From: Phytophthora quininea
Lineage: Eukaryota; Oomycota; Peronosporomycetes; Peronosporales; Peronosporaceae
Direction: 5' to 3'
NCBI GenBank assembly: GCA_011947345.1
Contig: JAAVTG010000711.1
Location: forward strand, 124,001-188,000
Length of the DNA: 64,000 nt
A program made the translations under genes and the position numbers. Of this stretch, positions 32,084 to 41,093 are shown piece by piece. Numbering within the stretch: position 1 is the stretch's first letter; every line of letters begins with the position of its first letter. Under the pieces are notes generated by a model. The model did not search any database. It was not told where the DNA came from and was given only the letters and a program-made list of their open reading frames with translations.

Positions 32084-33431
32084 CTAGTCAACTTTGACAG
32101 TCATCAAACCTCTGCGCGACAAAGGACCACTACAGCCGAACAAAGCATAAAAAGAAATCCGTGCTTGGATTTGTGAGAGAGGCTCCAGCGAATTAATCCT
32201 GATGCCACTTGAAACAAGCGCCATCGTCAGACGCAAGCACTTGAGCAATTCGTTGTTTGGGGGTAGCAGCGAATACGAAATCAAACTGAACATCACAACA
32301 TCCAGCCGATGAAGAGCCCTCATGGAAAGGTCCATCCACACGCGCTCAATGCAACACTGACCATCGCAATTTTTGACTTCGGAGAGAGCTTCTCCTTCGT
32401 CAATGGGAGAAACTCGGCATTATGTGCGTTGAATTCTGTCATCTTGTGGTCGTCGGTGTAGATTGGTGCGACCTTGAGATCGACGAGTTCTTTCGTCATC
32501 TGATAAGTGGGGCCCACGAAACACAGCTCTAGATCAGGCACAGCACCGCCAACGATTACCAGTGACCTGAGGGATCATTTGCAAAGCCTCTCATGCCTCG
32601 ATACTGCGACTTCAAAGTCTTTGAGGCGAAGGGTAGTCAATATTGGGCACGCTAATGCAGCGAGGACGATTTCCGTAGATCACGGACGATCTCTTGAAAA
32701 TACACTGAATCGGAATTGCACACAGACATAACGACTCTGCGGCTGGAATTGAGTAACGAATTCGCATCTGACAGCAATTCGTGTTTCCTGTTTTGTACGC
32801 TGTTACTGGTCACTCTCTCTGTACGGCCCACCAGGTATTGCAGGGCTTTCACGGCAGAAGGCATACGGCCTCCTATCTCTTCCCAGCACTTCCATCTCCT
32901 GCACCGCGACTAGGAACGCTCTTGAATACTGCCATGGACCATCAGGGAACCCCAGCAATGCTCCCCACATAACTGGAGATTGCAGTTGCACTTGTTTTTA
33001 CGATAACCTTCCCTTCAGTCGTCACTCCCAAAACAAATAGACACTCCCACGCTTCCTAATCCATGTCAGGTCTATAAAGTCCTCAGTAACCCATGAGAGT
33101 CCATCGACATCCACCGCCACCAGCACATTGAACAGTTCCATGGCCTCTCGAACTGTGCGCAGCTTCCTTTGATTCCGTTGGTCTTTCGGGAACTCAACCA
33201 CCAATCGCAACGAGACGCCCATGAGCTCCTTGGGCCGACATGTGAACGACACGATGAAATCGTTTGATCCGGTAGCAAACACATCAGAGCGGGAACGAAC
33301 GAAGCCGCGCAGCACGTCCGCCCATGGCCGCACGAGCGACCATTTCTTTTATTCGACACCCAGATTGTATCCAACATTCTGTTGAAAAGCACAAAATTTT
33401 CACTCGCGTTTGGGGGCGTACTGCTGTGCAC
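32084..33431 (-). pseudogene. Gene Y (left), diverged paralogue of gene X
   Basis: Pieces in order on the minus strand: 33022-33333 (VREAMELFNVLVAVDVDGLSW, aligning with IREALQLFNLLAAIDGESF of X), 32803-32991 (VMWGALLGFPDGPWQYSRAF), 32652-32864, 32320-32541 (SPKSKIAMVSVALSA, aligning with PSRCKAAMLSIARSG) and 32084-32341 (LHRLDVVMFSLI). The collinearity shows a shared ancestor with X. Many frame changes and no continuous LRR part make a functional product doubtful. It is divergently oriented from X. The right-arm copy is at 59350-60684. Confidence 0.6.
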
Positions 33432-33439
33432 AGCAGTAC
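33418..33439. repeat. 22-bp perfect palindrome near the Y start
   Basis: Arms GTACTGCTGTG and CACAGCAGTAC with no spacer; also at 59328-59349. It sits in the divergent Y-X interval, so it could be an operator, or a hairpin by chance. Confidence 0.6.
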
Positions 33440-33681
33440 TGCAAAATAGTATATTATCGATGCCTCCCAGCTAGCATTGCTGGGTTTGGGCGTGGTGTGG
33501 CGGGTTTAGACGTTCGCACTTGGTTGCTCTGGAGCACGTTCAGGAATGAACGAGCTTCCTATCAACTACCGAAGCTAATCTGAGGAGGTCAGGAGCCGAA
33601 GCCGTTTTGCAACGGACTGCGCTTGATCCCAGAGCACCTTCCTGAAAAGATACTTTCCCCAACCTCCAACGGAAAGTTCAC

Positions 33682-33751
33682 TTTCCTCCGTCGGACTCAC
33701 TGCGAATGGGGCAAGTAGGCTTGATTAGCTTGAGTAAGACTCGCTGGTTCC
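33682..33751. repeat. Split direct repeat B2 (70 bp)
   Basis: Identical to 34020-34089; the terminal 70 bp of the element. Confidence 0.92.
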
Positions 33752-33857
33752 TAACTACTAGGTCCTCCCACGGGACAAAACCTTATGAGGGTGAAAACCC
33801 GTCCTAGAGGGACCTCCTACTTGAACCGCTAATCAAGTCTTTGGAAGACAAGAAAAA
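33752..33857. other. 106-bp unique spacer between A2 and B2
   Basis: Contains short inverted repeats (ACGGG...CCCGT, AGGTCC...GGACCT) and no coding potential. It may be the structured end of the transcript. Confidence 0.5.
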
Positions 33858-34019
33858 AATTTCTTCTGGCAGCCTGGCTGCGTCTTCTGGCTCTGAGCTG
33901 ACGGCGTCGGGAGCTCTGAGTTCTGACGAGACGAACGGCGAATGGCTGGATTCTCCGTTCCGTCTCGGTTCGGAAACCCAAGCTTCATCCACTCATTTCA
34001 GTCGTACTTAAGCGACCAC
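33858..34019. repeat. Split direct repeat A2 (162 bp)
   Basis: Identical to A1 at 40910-41071; adjoins B1 directly. Confidence 0.92.
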
Positions 34020-34089
34020 TTTCCTCCGTCGGACTCACTGCGAATGGGGCAAGTAGGCTTGATTAGCTTGAGTAAGACTCGCTGGTTCC
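34020..34089. repeat. Split direct repeat B1 (70 bp)
   Basis: Identical to 33682-33751; overlaps the last codons of the recombinase frame. Confidence 0.92.
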
Positions 34090-35195
34090 CCCTCGAGCTG
34101 CATGAGGCTTGGCTCGTGTAGTTCCCATGTCGAGGCCTTGATCATGCTGCTTGCCGCGTCGCGGGCCATCCCAGGACGGAGCCTGGTGTACACTGTGAAG
34201 CACCAGCTTGCCCATCTTCCCATGAGGCGAATGACCAGGTCACTTTTGCCGGCGGCCAGTAGCGCGCAGGCGCCTCCGATACGGAGCGAGTGACAGGAGT
34301 ACTCCTTCGGGGGCAGTCCCATATTCCTAGCCGCTGTCTTGATGAGACTTGCGACCCTTGTCTTCTTGATTGTCTCCTTCCTTGATATCGAAGTGAGGTA
34401 AGGGCCCAGGGCCACCTTCTTAGCTAACCATCTTCCACGCACTGTCAGGCAGGCCTGGGCTGCCTTGACGGGACACAGTGCTGAGTCGCCGGTTCTGTAG
34501 TGTCTGATCGCTGCGCCTTGCCCGATTCTGTCTCCCTTGTGGGATTCGAACAACACTTCGACCGAGTGAGCGCTCGTGGCCTCTGGGCCAACCTGCTTGC
34601 CGTGCTTGTCTCGCAGAATCACGTTTCGGGCCTTTACACAGTGTATCCTGTCGGTTCCGACCGACTTGTCGATGGTCACGGGACCCCAAAGCTCTGAGCT
34701 TCTGTCCAGGAAGAAGAAGCCTAGAACCATCGACCCCCAGAGGAGCCGGTCTTGCGGTTCCGTCAGCTTTACCAGCTCCTTCATTTCGCGCAGCATCGGT
34801 GTAGTAACTGGCTGCTTCCTGTCCACTTGGCTGTTCGTGCGTTTGTAACCTTGAGCGATGAGCTCAAATTCCGGATCGCGGTAATCGAGCCTGGCGTTCC
34901 GAACTGCCTTGTGTGCGAATGCCACCGCTGCCATTTTCCCGTCGAAGGTCTGGTACTTGTTGCCGACCTTGGCTCTGTTGTGTCCCTCAGAGGCACACAG
35001 TCCGGCGAATAGTCCGACCATCCGTGCTTGTTGTGCCCTGGGCAGTTCGTCAATCCACACCGGGAAGTTGAAGTCGTTGCAGAACGTCTCCCAGTACTTG
35101 AAGCTCTTGGCGTAGCGACCCAGGGTCCCATCTGCAACTGCTGCTCGTTTGAGTTGCCTTGTCTTCTCCTCGATCCGGTTCCGTCTCCCTGAATA
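34035..35195 (-). CDS. Tyrosine recombinase of the Ngaro-like element
   Basis: The N-terminal SAM-like core-binding part (ADGTLGRYAKSFKYWETFC, about 35110) is followed by the catalytic domain. First Arg is in FFFLDRSSELW (about 34730), H-x-x-R in CHSLRIGGAC (about 34270), and the nucleophile Tyr most likely in RWASWCFTVYTRLRPG (about 34190). All of R, H, R, Y are present. It integrates circular cDNA. The frame opens after a stop at 35196-35198 and has no ATG near its start. It overlaps the RT frame by about 400 bp, so expression by frameshift, or a hidden single-base error, is likely. Confidence 0.88.
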   Translation of the reverse strand, partial: YSGRRNRIEEKTRQLKRAAVADGTLGRYAKSFKYWETFCNDFNFPVWIDELPRAQQARMVGLFAGLCASEGHNRAKVGNKYQTFDGKMAAVAFAHKAVRNARLDYRDPEFELIAQGYKRTNSQVDRKQPVTTPMLREMKELVKLTEPQDRLLWGSMVLGFFFLDRSSELWGPVTIDKSVGTDRIHCVKARNVILRDKHGKQVGPEATSAHSVEVLFESHKGDRIGQGAAIRHYRTGDSALCPVKAAQACLTVRGRWLAKKVALGPYLTSISRKETIKKTRVASLIKTAARNMGLPPKEYSCHSLRIGGACALLAAGKSDLVIRLMGRWASWCFTVYTRLRPGMARDAASSMIKASTWELHEPSLMQLEGEPASLTQANQAYLPHSQ

Positions 35196-38100
35196 TCACA
35201 CGTGGAGTCAGTATCCGTGTGCACATCACACTTCGGGGTCCGCCCCATGCTCCAGCTAAAAGTGTGCGTCGAGAAGTGCAGCCGATACTTGGTCTGGTTC
35301 AAGGCGCACTGGCGCAAACTGTCTTGTCCCTCTGGGGATCGGCAGTTCATCTTGTCTACTACTCGAGTAATCCATCTGCATTCGCTGTGGATCATGATGT
35401 GGCGCCAGGCGTCTGTCCCTTCCAACTTGGGCCCCCACACGGTGGTGACTCGTACTAGTCCCCGAGCAACCTCAGTGTCGCGGTTTACCGGGCGGGTGAA
35501 TGGCAGCAGCACGCGTTCTCTGAGAACCATACTGGTAATTAGGATGCCGCAGCTCCCAGACTCCAACAGCCAGATCTCATCGGCGGCTGGCTTGTACTCG
35601 TAGAGTCTCATCGGAATGCCGACGAACTCGTTCTCGAAGACCAGGTCTCTCCACCACGCTAGATCCTTCCGAAGGAATTCCGTCATTGCCACTCCTGCCT
35701 TGTGTCCTCTGCGGCAACGGGTTTGCACTGCTACGAGGCGTTGGATGAATGGCCTTGTGGCCGGGATAAAACTGATCACATGGCGAAGTACGCCGACTAG
35801 ACTGTCTAGTTCCTTCATTGATACGAACTTCTTGGATATCGTCTCAGAGACCACCCTGTGGAGTTTGTCGATCTTTCGTTGTGGTATGGATACCATTTGC
35901 TCGGGTATGTCCCAGTCAATGCCGACTGCGTGGAACGTCTGCGACCAGGTCGTGAACTTTCCTTCATGCCAGCCATCTGAACCAAACACGAGTTTGATGC
36001 CGTCTCTGAGACGCTTCTCTGCCTTCAGGAGGCGATCGTCAATGTCGACTTCGACGAGGACGATATCGTCCACCCACTGGAAGATCCAGAATGGCTCCAG
36101 GTCACCGAGGATATATGAAGCTCCCGTTCGTTGGTAATGTCTGACCGCCTTTCCAAAGACAGCGAAGAATCCTGGTGAAGAAGTCCAACCGAAGACGGCC
36201 AAGCCGGATACGATGCCATGGGACGATCGCGGTAGTTTCCCCCAAAAGCTGAGGCGTGGCGGGCATGGACTGGAACGTGCTTGAAGGCCTCAGCGATGTC
36301 AGCGACCATGGCATATATTGCTCGCCCCGGATAACGACGCCAGAGGTCCCGTACGCGGCGCGCGATGCGCATGAAAAGTTCCCATCTAGCGTCCGGAGAG
36401 GCATCCGTGTCGGTCAAGTCGTTGACGGAGCGTCCCTGGGGAGCAGAGAGATCATGAATAATCCGCCCATCTAAATGAAGCGGGGCGTCCTTCTTGGGAA
36501 CCAAGGCGAAAGAGCTAGAGTGGAACTTCTCGTCTCGCGTGAGAATATCCATGGAAGCGATAATACAGCGCCCTTTGTAATAGTCCGCCATTAGTTTGTC
36601 CACAACAATTGAAGCCCCAACTTCAGCTCCGACATAATTCTCTGGAACAGGCCGTGCTCCGAGACGGCCCACCGGATCCCGCCATGGGGGAACGAGCCCG
36701 CGCTGCGCTATGTCACAGAGTAAGTCGAGATGGGGGTACGAGGCTAAATGGGCCCGGTACAACCACGGTCGTAAATTCTTGTTGGGGCGACTGTCGCCCG
36801 GGGTTTGACCCCTGAACAGGGCCAGTGTGCCTGCAATACCGAGTGGGGTACCATTGATGAAGCCGTCCAGGACGGTTGCGTCCACGAGAGGAATCTGTAG
36901 GGGTCCAGGACCCGCGGCGAGGAAAACGTCGTTGACGGGGAACGGGATCTTGAAGCGGGTGGCGGTCTCCTGGAGGCGCATGAACACGTCCGCTGGGACG
37001 CACCGCGCGTGCCCGCCCACCATGGCTGATCGCGATGTCGGTGTCTCGAATTCGGACGGAAGCGTCCTGGCCCTCGTCATGACACGCCATGGGGACCGTG
37101 TACTGGGGACAGCACTGTGCTGAGGCCCGTCCGTCACTGGCGGCGTAAATCTTGCGCGGATCGTATGAGCCACCGTGGCCAGCTCCGTCATCACGAGCGA
37201 CCAGGCCGCAGTCAAATGTGCGCGCACGTCCTGGGCGTACGGGTATGGGTTGAGCGGACCGAATGCCGCCGCGGGGCTCAGAGCCGGGTGATACTCAATT
37301 GAGCACGGCCAGTGATGACCATGAACGGTATGGTCCGTCATGGGTGGGATGCTGTCCATCACCCAGTTGCAGAGTGCATCAGCCGCGCCATTGAACTCGC
37401 GGCCGAGGTGACGCAGGTAAATGAGGGGCATGGCTGCCCCCAGGGATCGAATTGCGGCCACCCACGGCCGGAGTCTTGATGACGAGCACGAGTACAGCGA
37501 AAGTGCCTGGTGAACAATCACTCTGGAGTCGCCGAAAACGTGGGCCGCGGTAACGCTGGAATGGGCATGCACCCAACGGAGACATTGGAGGAGGCCCTGG
37601 GCCTCCATCACATTGCTCGTGTCGGGAACGGCAAATGTGCGAGCTTCCCAGTGGAGGAGAACGTGGGTGACTGTCCACACGCACCATCCATATGCCGAGC
37701 GACCAGTGTCGATTCGATGACCACCGTCGAAAGCAACAACAACAACGGAGGGGATCGGTGCTTTGCCGCCGGCATCAACGTCCGACGCGATGGATGCCAT
37801 GGGGCTCGTGCCAGGCACTGGGCTCTCAGAGAGCCAGGCGTTAGACGCCGGAGACGTCGCTGGACGGGCGCCGTGTGGACTCGCCGTGAGATCTGTGCCA
37901 GGCACTGGGCTCTCAGAGAGCCAGGCGTCTGACGTCGAAGTCGTCGCTGGACGGGAGCCGAGTGTACTTGCCTGGAGGCGCGTGCTAGGCACTGGGCTCT
38001 CAGAGAGCCAAGCATTAAATGCTGCAGTCGGCGCTGGACAGGCGCCGAGTGCTTCTGCCTTGAGGCGCGTGCCAGGCACTGGGCTCTCAGAGAGCCAGGC

Positions 38101-38238
38101 GTTGGTTATCACGGGACGCTCAACGGCGAGTGAAGAGGTGCCAGGCACCGATGAATGCACGGGAGGTTGATTGTAAACCTGGTTCGTATTAATTCCGGCA
38201 GGACGCAGAACCTGGGACAGACCACCCCGTAGCTTCAT
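34781..38238 (-). CDS. Ngaro-like pol: RNase HI, reverse transcriptase, degenerate RNase H
   Basis: ATG at 38238 overlaps the Gag stop as ATGA. Residues 46-148 hold four 29-residue repeats built on NAWLSESPVPGT. Residues about 165-297 are an RNase HI domain with D171 (VVAFDGGHR), E212 (VMEAQGL), D237 (VFGDSRVIVHQ) and D287 (REFNGAADALCN). From about residue 550 comes RT (FALVPKKD..LHLDGRIIHDLSAPQG, YAMVADIAEAFKHVPV); after a break near 36230 (one G missing from a G-run) it continues with FGWTSSPGFFAVFG and FQWVDDIVLVE. The DIRS-type connection follows (ELDSLVGVLRHVISFIPATRPF). The final RNase H-like fold (about 35600-35220) has lost its acidic residues: LESGSCG and IHSECRW stand where DAS and DN are expected. 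Confidence 0.87.
37805..38135 (-). repeat. 87-bp coding tandem repeat, four units
   Basis: CCAGGCACTG starts at 37811, 37898 and 38072, with CTAGGCACTG at 37985, exact 87-bp spacing. A shorter partial unit is near 38141. Each unit holds the inverted repeat GGCTCTC-A-GAGAGCC and encodes NAWLSESPVPGT plus a variable 17-residue linker. Confidence 0.9.
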
Positions 38239-40851
38239 GTGTGTTGCGGGTGGCCACCCTTGAGCTCACCGTGGTTGCGAGCGACCCATTGTAGCACATC
38301 CGGCGGGAGGTTGTGCAGCCGGTGGACATGCGGACAGCGAGGGAACGAGCAATCGGTAGCCGCCTGGTATCGCACACAAACTTGGGTCCCGTGCACAAGG
38401 GGATCTGATCCCGGATAGCTGGCGGGATAATGGTCCGCGCAGTGCGTTGCCCACTACCAGCAGGTCGACGCGGACGGGCCGGCTGCCGGTCGTGGATGCG
38501 GACAGGATCATCGAAGCGGCCATCCCGGCGTAGTGGCCCAGGGCCCGAGGGGTGGAAAACTGCTTGGAGCACGACGTCGTTGAGTACGCGGCCAACGTAA
38601 CGCTGGTGTGCCGGGGAATCGCTGCGAAGCATGCGGCCCGCGCGGTGGTTGAGGTCGCGACTGTCCACCCCATTCAGGATGTCGTTGAACAATTCGCCAA
38701 ACACGGCTTGGTAAAGATTGCACCTCGCGTGCACCACTTGGGAGGCGACCGTTGAGGCACCGCGTGAAGGGCATCCCCGTGGACAGAGCGGAACACCACC
38801 GCGAGATCGGACGGGTACCACTCGGTTGCCGCCTCCTGGATCACGTGCAGCACGTGATGGAGCTGATCCGCCCGGCGGATCTGGAAGCATGGACTGGGCT
38901 CAGGCCCGCTCCACTGAGCCTCGTCGTGGACGATCGAGCGGTCCTGGTAGAACGAAACGGGGTCCTCAGAGGACAGGAAGTGGTCGAATGGTCGGCTTCC
39001 GAAGTTCACAGCATAGAGCATCTTGATCGCTACTTTCGTTGCACGGTACCGACCCCGGAAGCGCTCATGTTGGAGCATGAAGCAGGCCCTGTCGTGCACC
39101 GACATGTTAGTGAAACGAGGGAAATCATCATTACCTGTATCTGGATTGAGCATTCGAGGGCCAACGCGCACGATGTCGTGGACAATGGCCTCGTTCTCGG
39201 ACGGGCGGAAAACGTTGGAGCCACTTGGGCGGTAACCTCGAGGCGACCGGTCCCGGGATCGGGAGCGAGAGCGTTGGAACGAGTCGTGGGTCCGACCCCG
39301 AGGGCGAGATCGGGATAGGGAGTGACGGCGTCTCCGGCGCGCAGGAGACCGTGAGCGAGAACGGCGGGTACGAGATCTTGAACGCCGTGGTCGAGTCTGA
39401 CTCCTTGCGCGCGGCTCTCGGTGGCAGGGAGATCGGGACCTGGCCCGAGTCGAGTCAGCGCGGGTGTCAGCTAGGTGGCGGTTGGCCCGTGGCGAGGGTG
39501 AGCGCAGATGCAGTCCTCGCGCGTTCAGATAACCCCGCGGTGAACGGGGAGGGTCACCCACATCGTCACCACCATCGCCATGGGCTGTGGGGGCTCGAGG
39601 AGGGTCCTGGCCCTCAGTAGGTGCGTCCCCACGCGTCCTCAGCGCCTGACGCTGATCGCGAACGAGAGAGGTCAAAGCGGCCACTTGGCGGGCTAAGGCC
39701 GCCGTGGTCGCGGAGGCAAGCCGCTGTTGTTCCATCAATGCCGCCAACATGGTTGCCGTCGCATCAGTGGGCGTCGTGGTCACCAGCATGGGCCGCGGGG
39801 CCGTCCCGGAATCCGGTCCAGGACCAGGAGTGCCAGTTGCTGTTGCCAGTTGCGCGGTGTCGTCCACCCCATGGGTTACGCCGGGAGCAGTGAATCGGTC
39901 AGCCGGAGTGAGGATGGCGTCCTCCCGAACCAGCAGAGGGAGAACGGGGGCTGGCTCGTCGGCGGGTGCGGTGTCATCGTATGGCGGTGGTGATGTGAGT
40001 CGCAGGACGAAGTTGACTGGAACGGCGGCAGTCTTCTCACCACGGGGAGAAATATATGCAACTGCCTGTTGGCCTAGATCCACTGTGGACCTTGAGCCAC
40101 CGCCTGGCGGTTGGAAAGCTGCAGCAAGGCGAGCGCGTACAGCCGTGGAATCAGATGCCCCGGCGAATGATATCGTAGACCAGATCCGATGGAAGTCAGA
40201 GGGGTTCTCAGCGTCCTGGTTGCGCGGGCAGTAGCCCAAGATGAACTCCAGCTGCGAGATATGATTGGATCGGACATCCTCAAGTGACATGACCACTACT
40301 TGGCGAGGCCGGTTCGCGTAGTCCCGAAGAGCCACTCGGCACACAAAGCCGGAGTTTGGCTCCAGCAAGAGATTGATGTTGTCCACTAACGCCATCCTGG
40401 AGGCACTGGAATAACTGAGCACTTGGCCGAGAACCGGTACGTCGGACGTGTGCCGGATAAACTTGGTATCGCAGTCGGGAGAGGCAACGTAGTAGACGCG
40501 GGAACGCACGAAGCGAAAGACCGACAGTAACGGACGCTCCTCGAGCTCGTCGGTCAGGCTTCGGTCGGCCTGCGTCAGGCGCCAGTGCGGGATCCAGTAC
40601 TGAACGTCAACATGCTCTTGAAGGGCAGCCGGGAGGTCCTCCCGGCGCTGACCGGAGCGGAGAATCGTCAGCGTCGCCTGCCAGGCAGGACGGCGTACCC
40701 CGTCCTCTTCCGCGACGAAGGGGCCCGAGTCATCCGCCTGCAGAAGCTTGGGACGGCGACCGAGAGTCGCGTAGACAGGGCCTTCCCACTCCCCGCGGAG
40801 TTCGTCGGGCACCTCGAGTCGCACAGTGCGTCCGGCCAGGCCGGAGTCCAT
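38235..40851 (-). CDS. Ngaro-like Gag with RS-rich domain and CCCH finger
   Basis: ATG at 40851 (MDSGLAGRTVRLEVPDE). The N-terminal ~300 residues are globular. Then comes a coiled-coil stretch (MLAALMEQQRLASATTAALARQVAALT), then an Arg/Ser-dipeptide-rich domain (RRSRSRTRRSRSRSPARRRR, about 39390-39230) like those of SR splicing factors. Next is the DIRS/Ngaro Gag conserved region (NEAIVHDIVRVGPRMLNPDTG, FTNMSVHDRACFMLQHERF). After two frame changes (about 38730 and 38400, each one missing base) it ends in a zinc finger C-x8-C-x4-C-x3-H (CVRYQAATDCSFPRCPHVH, about 38350-38300). Binds element RNA. The stop overlaps the pol ATG. Confidence 0.82.
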
Positions 40852-40909
40852 CGTGACGAGACGCGGGGATTCTTAGCTGGGGGAACGGCTGGCTGGCGAT
40901 GGCGGCCAT

Positions 40910-41071
40910 AATTTCTTCTGGCAGCCTGGCTGCGTCTTCTGGCTCTGAGCTGACGGCGTCGGGAGCTCTGAGTTCTGACGAGACGAACGGCGAATGGCTG
41001 GATTCTCCGTTCCGTCTCGGTTCGGAAACCCAAGCTTCATCCACTCATTTCAGTCGTACTTAAGCGACCAC
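40910..41071. repeat. Split direct repeat A1 (162 bp)
   Basis: Identical to 33858-34019; forms the 5' end of the element. Confidence 0.92.
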
Positions 41072-41093
41072 ATCTCGTTATCACCTACCCGTC

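Larger units (their letters stand above)
33682..41071 (-). mobile_element. Ngaro-like tyrosine-recombinase retrotransposon (7,390 bp)
   Basis: Boundaries are fixed by the uninterrupted site in the right arm (TTCAC|ATCTCG near 59085). There is no target-site duplication, as expected for tyrosine-recombinase integration. Split direct repeats in element orientation: A1 41071-40910, coding region, B1 34089-34020, A2 34019-33858, a 106-bp spacer, B2 33751-33682. Coding order on minus: Gag (40851-38235), RNase HI-RT-RNase H-like (38238-34781), tyrosine recombinase (35195-34035). Frame breaks in gag and pol each fit one lost base, so the element may be intact and recent. Confidence 0.92.

Noticed and set aside
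37805..38135. CRISPR-like array (regular 87-bp repeats)
   Set aside because: The organism is eukaryotic, the repeats lie in frame inside a retrotransposon polyprotein, and the linkers stay coding.
38752..40234. Long plus-strand frames (188, 176, 131 codons) opposite Gag
   Set aside because: They mirror a well-supported minus-strand Gag in GC-rich DNA and lack any family resemblance.
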